Source: Limnoperna fortunei (Eukaryota > Mollusca > Bivalvia > Mytilida > Modiolidae). From it: 64,000 nt of DNA. Under the pieces are notes generated by a model. That model made no database searches and was not told the DNA's origin. It worked only from the letters and a program-made list of their open reading frames with translations. The DNA lies in assembly GCA_944474755.1 (NCBI GenBank), contig OX104112.1, forward strand, positions 51,038,774 through 51,102,773, given 5' to 3'. The position numbers and the translations under genes are program-made. Positions 34,188 through 46,996 of this stretch are shown one piece after another. Numbering within the stretch: position 1 is the stretch's first letter; every line of letters begins with the position of its first letter.

Positions 34188-34470
34188 GGCTTTCCACTTT
34201 CCGAGTGGGAAGCCTTCCTGTTATTCGTCTGTTTATTAAGGCTTTCCACTTTCCGAGTGGAAAGCCTTCTTGTTATTCTTCTGTTTCTTATTATTATTAT
34301 TATTAAGGCTTTCCACTTTCCAGTGGAAAGCCTTCTTGTTATTCTTCTGTTTCTTATTAAGGCTTTCCACTTTCCAGTGGAAAGACTTACTGTTATTAGT
34401 CTGTTTCTTATTAAGGCTTTCCACTTTCCGAGTGGAAAGACTTACTGTTATTAGTCTGTTTCTTATTATT
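34110..34470 (+). repeat. Six short hairpin modules at the array's left edge
   Basis: AAGGCTTTCCACTTTCC(GA or A)GTGGAAAG(C/A)CTT starts six times between 34110 and 34412. Each forms an 8-11-bp stem and is followed by '(C/A)TTATT(C/A)(G/T)TCTGTTTcTTATT'. Spacing is 52-75 bp, with TTA runs of variable length between copies. Confidence 0.95.
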
Positions 34471-34483
34471 ATTCTTATTTTTT

Positions 34484-35947
34484 TTCCGCCAAGTTTTGTT
34501 ATCCCATTATAAATTTTGTTTCGCGACATGTCGTAAAGACATTTTGTACTATGGATGTATGAGACATTACGCTTTCGCAGTTAACCCTGGCAGACCGAAC
34601 ACTTTTTCTTTACGGAGTTATTTCCCCTGTCATAAAAAAGCTTGTGTGCAGATAAACTTTGAAACCGTAAAAGATTTCGCAATAAAAGTTGTTGCAAAAT
34701 GGCCAGCTATGGATTGCGACAATTTGTTACATATCGCGCAAAGTATTTTGACGACTCCTTGTAGGAGTTATTTCCCCTTATTTATTGGAAGTACAATTTG
34801 TACCATTGTAACTCATGAACCAGAGGTGATATAGACTAGATATTTCACAGTTGGTCATCATTGACCTTGACCTTGAAAAAGGTCACAATTTCAAAGGTCA
34901 AGGTCATGTTCTAATTTTTGACACTTGGTTGTGTGCAGATCTCCTCCTTTACTATAATAGATAGAGAACTGAAACCTTTACCAAAATGTGTATCATATTG
35001 AGATCTTGAATCGTCACTTTTTTTATTTGACATTTTTATAAGAGTTATCTCCCCTAGACCAATAAAATGTATTGTGAATTGCATTATATCACTATATCTC
35101 AGTAACTATAACAGATATATATATGAAACCTTATATCATTGGTCATCATTGACCTTGACCTTGAAAATGGACACAAGGTCAAAGGTCAAGGTCACGTTTG
35201 AAATTTTGGCATTGTCTTGTCATCGCTATTACTTTGAAACGGTAAAAGATAGGCTATAAGTTATAATGGATAAAATGTTGGTCTCATAAAGGCGCAACTT
35301 TTTTCTAGTTAAAGGGAAAGGATCCGGCTTCATCTTATAGGAGTTATCCCCCATTACAACCATTGATAATTAGTTTTTCATTAATTACTTATCAACTATT
35401 GATAGTAGAGGCATGGGGTCTTCACTATGGATCATTAGGACCCTTGACCTTGAAAACAAATACAAGGTCAAAGGTCAAGGTCATTTTCTAATTTTTTGTA
35501 TATATTATAATTAGTCATATCTCAATGACTTTAAGAGATATTGGCATAAAATCTTCAATGTTGAACACTGTTGACCTTCAGCATGGTCAAGGTCATGCTG
35601 TAAAAGTCAAGGTCAATGTCCTTTATAAATGTTTTTCATAGTACTATGTATTTTGAATGGCTTATTCTTTTAATGCTATTGCCTATAAGTAATATTTACG
35701 TAGATTAAAAGATCAGTTGTCAAGGTCATTCAAGTTTTCTTACGTCCTATTTAATGACCTTTCTTATTTTTAAAGATATCTAAATAGTTTTTTTTATAAT
35801 TTTTGTTCTTATTAATTGCTATAGACAAATTACGTATGTTTCTTAGCTTTCTGGTTTCAAGGCCATTTATTTAAGGTCTTCTTTTGAAGTGGAAAGCCTA
35901 TTAATCGTTCTTTAGAACGATTGAACCTATATTTATTCTTATTTTTT
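34484..35947 (+). repeat. Array unit U1 (end type A)
   Basis: Half-site clusters at 34861-34906, 35149-35194, ~35450-35485 and ~35570-35615. Ends in AATCGTTCTTTAGAACGATT at 35903-35922. Very similar to U8, U13 and U16 (shared 'ggatccggcttcatcttata'). Confidence 0.92.
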
Positions 35948-37413
35948 TTCCGCCAAGTTTTGTTTTCCCATTATAAATTTTGTTTCGCGACATGTCGTAA
36001 AGATATTTTGTACTATGGATGTATGAGACATTACGCTTGCACAGTTAACCCTGTGACACCGAACACTTTTTCTTTACGGAGTTATTTCCCCTGTCATAAA
36101 AAGCTTGTGTGCAGATAAACTATGAAACCGTAAAAGATTTCGCAATGAAAGTTGTTCCAAAATGTTCAGCTAAGGATTGCGACACTTTATAACATATCGC
36201 ATTAAAGAATTTTTGACCTTCTTATAGGAGTTATTTCCCCTTATTTATTGGAAGTGCATTTTGTACCATTGAAACTCAAGAACCAGAGGTGATAGAGACT
36301 AGATATTTCACAGTTGGTCATCATTGACCTTGACCTTGAAAAAGGTCACAAGGTCAAAGGTCAAGGTCATGAATCTAATTTTTGACCCTTGGTTGTGTGC
36401 AGATCTCCTCCTTTACTATAATAGATAGAGAACTGAAACCTTTACCAAAATGTGTATCATATAAAGATCTTGAATCGTCACTTTTTTATTTGACATTTTT
36501 ATAAGAGTTATCTCCCCTAGACCACTAAAATATATTGTGAATTTCATTATGTCACTATATCTCAGTTAATATAACAGATATTTATATGAAACCTAATATC
36601 ATTAGTCATCATTGACCTTGACCTTGAAAATGGACACAAGGTCAAAGGTCAAGGTCACGTTTGAAATTTTGACATTGTCTTGTCATCGCTATTCCATTGA
36701 AACGGTAAAAGATAGGCTATAAGTTATAATGGATAAAATGTTGGACTCATAAAGGCGCAACTTTTTTCTATTTTGAGGTAAAGGATCCGACTTCATCTTA
36801 TAGGAATATCCCCCATTACAACCATTGTTAAATAGTTTTTCAATAATTACTTATCAACTATTAATAGTAGAGGCTTGGGGTCTTCACTATTGACCATTAG
36901 GACCCTTGACCTTGAACACAAATTCTAGGTCAAAGGTCAAGGTCATCTTCTAATTTATGGTAAATTTTTATAAGTAGTCATATCTCAATAACTAGAAGAG
37001 ATATTGGCATAAAATCTTCAATGTTGATCATAGTTGACCTTCAGCATGATCAAGGTCACGCTGTAAGTCAAGGTCAAAGTCCTTTTTAATTTTTTTCATG
37101 GTACTATGTATTTTAAATCGCTTATTCTTATAAATGCTATTGTCTATAAGTAAAATTTACGTAGATTAAAAGATCAGTTGTCAAGGTCATTCAATTTTTC
37201 TAACGTCCTATTTAATGACCTTTCTTATTTTTTTAAAAAATATCTAAATGGTTTTTTTAATTATTTTTGTACTTATTAATTGCTATAGGCAAATTGCGAT
37301 GTTCCTTAGCTTTTTAGTTTTAAGGTCATTTATTTTAGGTTTCTTTTAAGTGGAAATCCTATTAATCGTTCGTTAGAACGATTGAACCTATATTTATTAT
37401 TATTCTTATTTTT
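35948..37413 (+). repeat. Array unit U2 (end type A)
   Basis: First cluster at 36324-36370. Shares 'agaggcttggggtc' and the 'ttgaacacaaat' form of cluster three with U15. Ends in AATCGTTCGTTAGAACGATT at 37364-37383. Confidence 0.92.
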
Positions 37414-37772
37414 TTCCGCCAAGTTTTCTTTTCCCATTATAAATTTTGTTTCGCGACATGTCGTAAAGACATTTTGTACTATGAATGTATAAGACATTAC
37501 GCTTTCGCAGTTGACCCTGTCACACCGAACACTTGTTCTTTACGGAGTTATCTCCCCTGTTACAGAAAAGCTTGTGTGCAGATAAACTATGAAACCGTAA
37601 AAGATTTCGCAATAAAAGTTGTTGCAAAATGGTCAGCTATGGATTGCGACAATTTGTTACATATCGCGCAAAGTATTTTGACGACTCCTTGTAGGAGTTA
37701 TTTCCCCTTATTTATTGGAAGTACAATTTGTACCATTGTAACTCATGAACCATAGGTGATATAGACTAGATA
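37414..37772 (+). repeat. Array unit U3, truncated after ~360 bp
   Basis: Only the head of a unit, cut at 'actagatat' just before the first half-site cluster and followed directly by another head lacking the TTCCGCC start. It is almost identical to the head of U4, so this is a local ~360-bp duplication. Confidence 0.88.
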
Positions 37773-38610
37773 TTTTCCCATTATAACTTTTTGTTTCACG
37801 ACATGTCGTAAAGACATTTTGTACTATGGATGTATGAGACATTACGCTTTCGCAGTTGACCCTGTCACACCGAACACTTGTTCTTTACGGAGTTATCTCC
37901 CCTGTTACAGAAAAGCTTGTGTGCAGATAAACTATGAAACCGTAAAAGATTTCGCAATAAAAGTTGTTGCAAAATGGTCAGCTATGGATTGCAACAATTT
38001 GTTACATATCGCGCAAAGTATTTTGACGACTCCTTGTAGGAGTTATTTCCCCTTATTTATTGGAATTAATGTTGTACCTTTGTAACTCATGAACCAGAGG
38101 TGATAGAGACTAGATATTTCACAGTTTGTCATCATTGACCTTGACCTTGAAAAAGGTCACAAGGTCAAAGGTCAAGTTCTAATTTTTGACATTGTGTTGT
38201 GTGCAGATCTCCTCCTTTACTATTATAGATAGAGAACTGAAACCTTTACCAAAATGTGTATCATATTAAGATCTTGAATCGTCACTTTTTTATTTGACAT
38301 TTTTATAACAGTTATCTCCCCTAGACCAATAAAATGCATTGTGAGTTACATTAGATCACTATATCTCAGTTACTATAACAGATATTTATATGAAACCTTA
38401 TATCATTGGTCATCATTGACCTTGACCTTGAAAATGGACACAAGGTCAAAGGTCAAGGTCACGTTCTAAATTTTGACATTGTCTCGCCATCGCTATTCCC
38501 TTGAAACGGTAAAGGATAGGCAATAACTTGTAATAGGTAAAATGTCAACTTTCACCTTGACCTTGCCCAAGGTCACAAGGTCAAAGGTCAAGGTCACCTG
38601 TGTTTCAGTA
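37773..38610 (+). repeat. Array unit U4, lacking its 3' half
   Basis: Starts at 'ttttcccattata', has clusters at 38135-38177 and ~38418-38462 and a third at ~38553-38597. Then it departs from the unit consensus. Cluster three is fused to the region that normally follows cluster two, indicating an internal deletion. Confidence 0.88.
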
Positions 38611-39915
38611 CAGCGACATGTGAATTTTTGTACCTTTCGATTCGCCATGTATTTTTAAGTTTGCGACATGTCGCAATGAAATTTTGTGCCAGGCATGTGG
38701 AAAACATGTGGAATTTTATGGTATTCCGCCAGACTGCAAAAAAAGGGGGGAGTGTTTCTTAGGGACCCCCATAAGAATGTAGTGTGCAGATTTCATCCTA
38801 GACCACAGAGAATGATGAAACAAAATGGACGACAAATCGTTCGGGGCTCGATGTCCTTAAATTGTCGCTACAGTATAAATCGTTCTGACGAACGATCAAA
38901 AAATTTCCAGGTCATGAAAGTTGAAGATAGGTTTTTTATGCAAAAATCGCGATTTTCAGAAAAACCATAAATCCTAGCCTTTCGAAAATGGCGCCAATCG
39001 ATTTGGAATGTCGAAATTACCCCAACCAAGTATCTCGGATGTGCATAAATGTCAACAAACTCGAAAATCGGCAGAAAAAATCAAATGTCGAGACCCCATC
39101 GGGACCCTCTAGATTTCAGCGGTTGAATGTTTGTGCATTGATAAATCCTTAAAATATACATCTAAATTATGTCTTCATGAGTTATTCTAGCTGAAACAAA
39201 CATTTTTTCTACTTGAGCAGTTATTTTGAAATGACATCGAGTGTCGTCCGGTAAGCACGACTGCTGTATTTTACCGAACAAAGAAACGGTTTCCCTATTA
39301 CAATGAATTGAAAGTAACATTCCTTTGAATTAAACTGTCAAAATAGCATCACTGTTGACGTCGCGAAACGTAATTTTGATGATACTTATATGTATATCGC
39401 GATCATATGTAATACATCCATGTTATCTGTCCAACGTCAGCCCCCCAAGTGAATTGATTCAAGTCCACGATAATATATAGCCTGGTCACGTGACATCAGA
39501 CGCTGCCCATTCAGATCAAAGCGTTCTATATGTATTTCATAAATGAAAATCATACAATTTTCTCTCTTTCTTATTTATTTCATTGGTAAATACACGAAAA
39601 CATTATAAAATGTCTTTGTATTTTAAAGATCAAGAACACATAGAAGGTATATATACGTCAAAATTTGACTTTCTGAATATCGGCTTCCGTGGTCCAATGG
39701 TAACAACGATGGGCTGGCAATACATCGTCGGTTCGAGCCTAGGATGTGAGATGTCATTTTTGCATGGTTTTCTGCTACGTTTCACGTATATTTTATGCAG
39801 TTATGGACTTTTATATAGAAAAAAACCATTTTTTTTACGCTGCGGTGTGAAAAATGTCGCTTGATGTGGAAAGCATGATTTTTTCTTCCGAAGGAAGAAC
39901 GGAACTTTAATTATT
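38611..39915 (+). other. Chimeric interruption of the array
   Basis: Contains a second GCGACATGTCGC palindrome (38663-38674) followed by 'aatgaaattttgtgcc' and a GTTC hairpin CGTTCTGACGAACG (38881-38894). It therefore includes parts of a highly diverged unit. 38900-39890 is unrelated to the array. It ends in a TTCTTCC-GAA-GGAAGAA hairpin and 'ggaactttaattatta', the same layout as other unit ends. Confidence 0.6.
39682..39752 (+). other. tRNA-like sequence (SINE head or tRNA relic)
   Basis: 'TGGTCCAATGG' and, ~34 nt later, 'GGTTCGAGCCT' resemble the A and B boxes of a tRNA gene at tRNA spacing. Acceptor and T stems do not pair well, so it is not a working tRNA. Probably a SINE head or a pseudogene. 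Confidence 0.45.
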
Positions 39916-42239
39916 AGGTCTTTCCACCTTTCTGTGGAAAGACCTATAGTTATTGTTCTGATTATTATTATTATTCTTTTCTCTTTTCTTCCGCCAACTT
40001 ATTTCGGTGTCTGGTTTTTTCACTTCGCGACATGTCGCTTTGATATTTTATATCTGATATCGGTTACCCATTGCGCTTTCGCAGTTCACCCTGACTGACC
40101 GCACCCTTTTCCTTTTAGGAGTTATCTCCCCTGAAATGGTAAAAGATAGATAAACACTTATTGAGAGTAAAATGTTCGTCTTATTAAGACGCAACTTTGT
40201 CACATTTGAAGCAAAGTAATTTGACTTCATTTTATAGGAGTTATCTCCCATTATATATGTAACTTATTGGTTTTTTAACATGTTACTCATTAACTATTAA
40301 TGATAAAGGGAAACGAATGAGTGCAAAATGTTGGTCTCTTAAAGGAGCAACTTTGTTACATTAACAGATAAAGGATTTGACTTCATTTTATAGGAGTTAT
40401 CTCCCATTATATATGTAACTTATTGGTTTTTTACATGTTACTCATTAACTATTAATGATAAAGGGAAACGAAAGAGTGCAAAATGTTGGTCCCTTAAAGG
40501 AGCAACTTTGTTACATTTATAGGAAGGATTTGACTTCATTATATAGGAGTTATCTCCCATTATATATTTAACTGATTGGTTTTTCACATGGTACTCATTT
40601 ATTACTAATCATAGAGGGAAAGTAAAGAGTGCAAAATGTTGATCTCTTAAAGGAGCAACTTTGTTACATTTACAGGAAAAGGATTTGACTTCATTTTATA
40701 GGAGTTATCTCCCATTATATATGTAACTTATTGGTTTTTTACATGTTACTCATTACCTATTAATGATAAAGGGAAACGAAAGAGTGCAAAATGTTGGTCT
40801 CTTAAAGGAGCAACTTTGTTACATTTTTAGGGAAAGGATTTGACTTCGTTTTATAGGAGTTATCTCCCATTATATATGTAACTGATTGGTTTTTCACATG
40901 GTACTCATTAACTATTAACGATAGAGGGAAACGAAAGAGTGCAAAATGTTGATCTCTTAAAGGAGCAACTATGTCAAATTTACAGGGAAAGGATTTGACT
41001 TCATTTTATAGGAGTTATCTCCCATTATATGTGTAATTTATTAGTTTTTCACATGGAACTCATTAACTATTAATGATAGAGGGAAAGTAAAGAGTGCAAA
41101 ATGTTGATCTCTAAAGGAGCAACTTTGTTACATTATAGGGAAAGGATTTGACTTCATTTTATAGGAGTTATCTCCCATTATATATTTAACTGAGTGGTTT
41201 TTCACATGGTACTCATTTATTATTAATCATAGAGGGAAAGTAAAGAACGCAAAATGTTGATCTCTTAAAGGAGCAACTTTGTCACATTTACAGGATAAGG
41301 ATTTGAAGTCATCTTATAGGAGTTATCTCCCATTATATAAGTTACTTATTGGTTTTTTACATGTTACTCATTAACTATTAATGACAAAGGGAAAACTAAA
41401 GAGTGCAAAATGTTGGTCTTTAAAAGGAGCAACTTTTTTACATTACAGGGAAAGGATTTGACTTTATTTTATAGGAGTTATCTCCCATTATATATGTAAA
41501 TTATTGGTTTTTCACATGGTACTCATTAACTATTAGTGATAGAGGGAAACTAAAGAGTGCAAAATGTAGATCTCTTAAAGGAGCAACTTTGTCACATTTG
41601 CAGGGAATTAATTAGACTTCATTTTATAGGAGTTATCTCCAATTATATATGTAACTTATTGGTTTTTTACATGTTACTCAATAACTATTAATGATAAAGG
41701 GAAACTAAAGAGTGCAAAATGTTGGTCTTTTAAGGGAGCAACTTTTTTACATTGCAGTAAACGGATTGGACTTCATTTTATAGGAGTTATCTCCCATTAT
41801 ATATGTAACTTATTGGTTTTTCACTTATAACTCATTAACTATTAACGATAGAGGCATGGGGTCTTCACCATAGACCCTCATGCCCTTTGACCTTGAAAAC
41901 TTGTATGGGTCAAGGTCACGTACTAGATTTTTACCTTTGCTATTTTTAAAGATATTGAAATTATTTTCGTCTTAAAATGTTCTATTAATAATTACGAGTA
42001 AATAAAGACATGGCGTTAAAAGTTATATAAAACTTTAATCAGAGTTATCTCTCCTAGAATGCCAATCTGTAGCAAATAATATAAAATAATTTCTATTTTA
42101 AATATTTATAGCAAAGTAATAACATTTTGCAAAAAGATGATTATTTTAAATGTCATCATATAATACAAAATTAAAATTAATATGGAAAGACCCTCAAATG
42201 TTCAACCGAACAGTTGATCTTTAATTATTATTCTTTTTT
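39916..42239 (+). repeat. Array unit U5, divergent, with internal amplification
   Basis: Opens with the hairpin AGGTCTTTCCAC...GTGGAAAGACCT (39916-39945), then TTCCGCCAAC, then GCGACATGTCGC (40027-40038). Most of it is an 11-copy subrepeat (40150-41870). It has one weak half-site cluster (41887-41920). It ends in TGGAAAGACCC and TGTTCAACCGAACA (42199-42212). Both terminal arms carry the same extra base pair relative to other units. Confidence 0.9.
40150..41870 (+). repeat. 11-copy, ~155-bp subrepeat inside U5
   Basis: 'GGAGTTATCTCC' starts at 40237, 40393, 40546, 40701, 40857, 41011, 41164, 41319, 41473, 41629 and 41783, a period of 153-156 bp. Each copy reads 'gagtgcaaaatgttg(g/a)tct', 'aaggagcaactttg', 'ggatttgacttcatttta' and 'actcattaactattaatga'. 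The same segment exists once in ordinary units. Confidence 0.97.
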
Positions 42240-43912
42240 TTCCGCCAAGTTTTCTTTTCCCATTATAAATTTTGTTTCGCGACATGTCATAAAGACCTTT
42301 GGTACTATGGGTGTATGAGACATTACGCTTTCGCAGTTGACCCTGTCACACCGAACACTTTTTATTTATGGAGTTATTTCCCTTGAAATAAAAAAGCTTG
42401 TGTACAGATAAACTTTGAAACCGTAAAAGATTTTGCAATAAAAGTTGTTGCAAAATGGTCAGCTATTGATTGCGACAATTTGTTACATATCGCGCAAAGT
42501 ATTTTGACGACTCCTTGTTGGAGTTATTTCCCCTTATTTATTGGAAGTACATTTTGTACCATTGTAACTCATGAACCAGAGGTGATAGAGACTAGATATT
42601 TCACAGTTGGTCATCATTGACCTTGACCTTGAAAAAGGTCACAAGGTCAAAGGTCAAGGTCATGTTCTAATTTTTGACCCTTTGTGTGCAGATCTCTTCC
42701 TTTACTACAATAGATAGAGAACTGAAACCTTTACCAAAATGTGTATCATATTAAGATCTTGAATCGTCACTTTTTTATTTGACATTTTTATAAGAGTTAT
42801 CTCCCCTAGACCAATAAAATATATTGTGAATTATTTTATATCACTATATCTCAGTTACTATAACAGATATTTATATGAAACCTTATATCATTAGTCATCA
42901 TTGACCTTGACCTTGAAAATGGACACAAGGTCAAAGGTCAAGGTCACGTTTGAAATTTTGACATTGTCTTTTCATCGCTATTTCATTGAAACGGTAAAAG
43001 ATAGGCTATAAGTTAAAATGGATAAAATGTTGGTCTCATAAAGGCGCAACTTTTTTTACATTTGATGGGAAAGGATCCGACTTCATCTTATAGGAGTTAT
43101 CCACATTACAACCACTGATAATTAGGTTTTCATTAATTACTGATCAACTATTGATAGTAGAGGCATTGGATCTTCACTATAGACCAGTATGACCCTTGAC
43201 CTTGAAAATAGAAACAAGGTCAAAGGTCAAGGTCATCTTATAAATTTTTGTATTTATGATAAATAGTCATTTCTTCATAATTATACGACATATTGACATA
43301 GGATCTTCACTGTTTGTCCTTTATTGACCCTAAGCATGGTCAAGGTCATATTTAGAGAAGTCAAGGTCAAAAACACATTTTTCGGAAATTCTGCTTTTTC
43401 GTGTAAATAAAATGGTAAATCTTAATAAATGCTTTGTTTTTAAAGCATAAAGTATGCAAATATTAAAAACTTGCTGGTCAATGGCATTTATGTCAATTAA
43501 CGTCCTATTTTTTAACCTTTTTTATTTCGAAAGATAGCCGAATGGTTTTTTCTTTCGTTTGTTTATTTTGAAAAGAAAAGTCAATTTCCATAAACCAGAG
43601 TCAATGTCAAGGTCATTTTTGCGATAAGTGGAAAGAATATTAATCGTTCTTTAGAACGATTGAACCTATATTTAAGGCTTTCCACTTTCCGAGTGGAAAG
43701 CCTTTCTGTTATTTGTCTGTTTATTATTATTATTAAGGCTTTCCACTTTCCAGTGGAAAGACTTATTGCATTTTGTCTGTTTCTTATTATTAAGGCTTTC
43801 CACTTTCCAGTGGAAAGCCTTCTTGTTATTCTTCTGTTTCTTATTAAGGCTTTCCACTTTCCAGTGGAAAGACTTACTGTTATTAGTCTGTTTCTTATTA
43901 TTCTTATTTTTT
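42240..43912 (+). repeat. Array unit U6 (end type A)
   Basis: First cluster 42617-42661. Its 3' half is the 'attctgctttttcgtgtaaa' form, but the terminal hairpin (43642-43661) is type A, AATCGTTCTTTAGAACGATT. It looks like a mosaic between the two subfamilies. Four short hairpin modules precede the next unit. Confidence 0.9.
43674..43905 (+). repeat. Four short hairpin modules between U6 and U7
   Basis: AAGGCTTTCCACTTTCC(GA/A)GTGGAAAG starts at 43674, 43735, 43791 and 43846. Tails differ (CCTTTCTG, ACTTATTG, CCTTCTTG, ACTTACTG), so several module subtypes are mixed. Confidence 0.93.
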
Positions 43913-45357
43913 TTCCGCCAAGTTTTGTTATCCCATTATAAATTTTATTTCGCGACATGTCGTAAAGATATTTTGCACTATGGATGTATGAGACATTACG
44001 CTTTCGCAGTTAACCCTGTGACACCGAACACTTTTTCTTTACGGAGTTATTTCCCCTGTCATAAAAAGCTTGTGTGCAGATAAACTATGAAACCGTAAAA
44101 GATTTCGCAATGAAAGTTGTTCCAAAATGTTCAGCTAAGGATTGCGACACTTTATAACATATCACATTAAAGAATTTTTCACTTTCTTATAGGAGTTATT
44201 TCCCCTTATTTATTGGAAGTACAATTTGTACCATTGTAACTCATGAACCAGAGGTGATATACACTAGATATTTCACAGTTGGTCATCATTGACCTTGACC
44301 TTGAAAAAGGTCACAAGGTCAAAGGTCAAGGTCATGTTCTAATTTTTGACCCTTTGTTGTGTGCAGATCTCCTCCTTTACTATAATAGATAGAGAACTGA
44401 AACCTTTACCAAAATGTGTATCACATTAAGATCTTGAATCGTCACTTTTTTTATTTGACATTTTTATAAGAGTTATCTCCCCTAGACCAATAAAATATAT
44501 TGTGAATTAAATTATATCACCATATCTCAGTTACTATAACAGATATTTATATGAAACCTTATATCATTGGTCATCATTGACCTTGACCTTGGAAATGGAC
44601 ACAAGGTCAAAGGTCAAGGTCACGTTTGAAATTTTGACATTGTCTTGTCATCGCTATTGCATTGAAACGGTAAAAGATAAGCTATAAGTTATAATGGATA
44701 AAATGTTGGTCTCATTAAGGCGCAACTTTTTTGCATTTGGAGGGAAAGGATCCGACTTCATCTTATAGGAGTTATCCCCCATTACTACCACTGATAATTA
44801 GGTTTTCATTAATTACTTATCAACTATTGATAGTAGAGGCATTGGGTCTTCACTATAGACCAGTATGACCCTTGACCGTGAAAATAGAAACAAGGTCAAA
44901 GGTCAAGGTCATCTTATAAATTTTGGTATTTATGATAAAGTCATTTCTTCATAATTATACGACATATTGACATAGGATCTGCACTGTTTGTCCTTTATTG
45001 ACCCTCAGCATGGTCAAGGTCATATTGACAGAAGTCAAGGTCAAAACATATTTTTCGGAAATTCTGCTTTTTCGTGTAAATTAAATGGTAAATCTTAATA
45101 AATGCTTTGTTTTTAAAGCATTAAGTATGCAAATATCAAAAACTTGCTGATCAAGAACATTTATGTCAATTAACGTCCTATTTTTTTACCTTTTTTATTT
45201 CGAAAGATAGCCGAATGGTTTTTCTTTCGTGTGTTTATTTTTAAAAGAAAAGTCAATTTCCATAAACCAAAGTCAATATCAAGGTCATTTTTGCGATAAG
45301 TGGAAAGCCTCTCATTTGTTCGGTAGAACCAATGAACTTATATTTATTCTTATTTTT
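43913..45357 (+). repeat. Array unit U7 (end type B)
   Basis: First cluster 44289-44334. Ends 'CATTTGTTCGGTAGAACCAA' (45313-45332), the type-B hairpin. Confidence 0.92.
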
Positions 45358-46996
45358 TTCCGCCAAGTTTTCTTTTCCCATTATAAATTTTGTTTCGCGA
45401 CATGTCGTAAAGACATTTTGTACTATGGATGTATAAGACATTACGCTTTCGCAGTTGACCCTGTCACACCGAACACTTGTTCTTTACGGAGTTATCTCCC
45501 CTGTTACAGAAAAGCTTGTGTGCAGATAAACTATGAAACCGTAAAAGATTTCACAATAAAAGTTGTTGCAAAATGGTCAGCTATGGATTGCGACAATTTG
45601 TTACATATCGCGCAAAGTATTTTGACGACTCCTTGTAGGAGTTATTTCCCCTTATTTATTGGAAGTACAATTTGTACCATTGTAACTCATGAACCAGAGG
45701 TGATATAGACTAGATATTTCACAGTTTGTCATCATTGACCTTGACCTTGAAGAAGTTCACAAGGTCAAAGGTCAAGGTCATGTTCTAATTTTTGACACTT
45801 GGTTGTGTGCAGATCTCCTCCTTTACTATAATAGATAGAGAACTGAAACCTTTACCAAAATGTGTATCATATTAAGATCTTGAATCGTCACTTTTTTTAT
45901 TTGACATTTTGATAAGAGTTATCTCCCCTAGACCAATAAAATGTATTGTGAATTGCATTATATCACTATATCTCAGTAACTATAACAGATATATATATGA
46001 AACCTTATATCATTGGTCATCATTGACTTTGACCTTGAAAATGGACACAAGGTCAAAGGTCAAGGTCACGTTTGAAATTTTGGCATTGTCTTGTCATCGC
46101 TATTACTTTGAAACGGTAAAAGATAGGCTATAAGTTATAATGGATAAAATGTTGGTCTCATAAAGGCGCAACTTTTTTCTATTTAAAGGGAAAGGATCCG
46201 GCTTCATCTTATAGGAGTTATCCCCATTACAACCATTGATAATTAGTTTTTCATTAATTACTTATCAACTATTGATAGTAGAGGCATGGGGTCTTCACTA
46301 TGGATCATTAGGACCCTTGACCTTGAAAACAAATACAAGGTCAAAGGTCAAGGTCATTTTCTAATTTTTTGTATATATTATAAGTAGTCATATCTTAATG
46401 ACTTTAAGAGATATTGGCATAAAATCTTCAATGTTGATCACTGTTGACCTTCAGCATGGTCAAGATCATGCTGTAAAAGTCAAGGTCAAAGTCCTTTATA
46501 AATGTTTTTCATGGTACTATGTATTTTGAATGGCTTCTTCTTTTAATGCTATTGCCTATAAGTAATATTTACGTAGATTAAAAGATCAGTTGTCAAGGTC
46601 ATTCAAGTTTTCTTACGTCCTATTTAATGACCTTTCTTATTTTTAAAGATATCTAAATAGTTTTTTAATAATTTTTGTTCTTATTAATTGCTATAGACAA
46701 ATTACGTATGTTTCTTAGCTTTTTGGTTTCAAGGTCATTTATTTAAGGTCTTCTTTTGAAGTGGAAAGCCTATTAATCGTTCTTTAGAACGATTGAACCT
46801 ATATTTAAGGCTTTCCACTTTCCAGTGGAAAGACTTATTGCATTTTGTCTGTTTCTTATTATTAAGGCTTTCCACTTTCCAGTGGAAAGACTTATTGCAT
46901 TTTGTCTGTTTCTTATTATTATTAAGGCTTTCCACTTTCCAGTGGAAAGACTTATTGCATTTTGTCTGTTTCTTATTATTATTATTCTTATTATTC
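45358..46996 (+). repeat. Array unit U8 (end type A) plus modules
   Basis: First cluster 45735-45780. Near-identical over long stretches to U1 and U13. The type-A hairpin is at 46775-46794, followed by three short modules of the 'ACTTATTGCATTTTGTCTG' subtype (46805-46990). Confidence 0.92.

Noticed and set aside
34236..34529. Lys-rich repetitive frames over the short hairpin modules
   Set aside because: Translations of the hairpin repeat itself; equivalent frames appear on both strands wherever modules are stacked.
38686..38970. 94-codon open frame in the chimeric array interruption
   Set aside because: Overlaps structural repeat features (the GTTC hairpin), with no family resemblance and no counterpart in other units.
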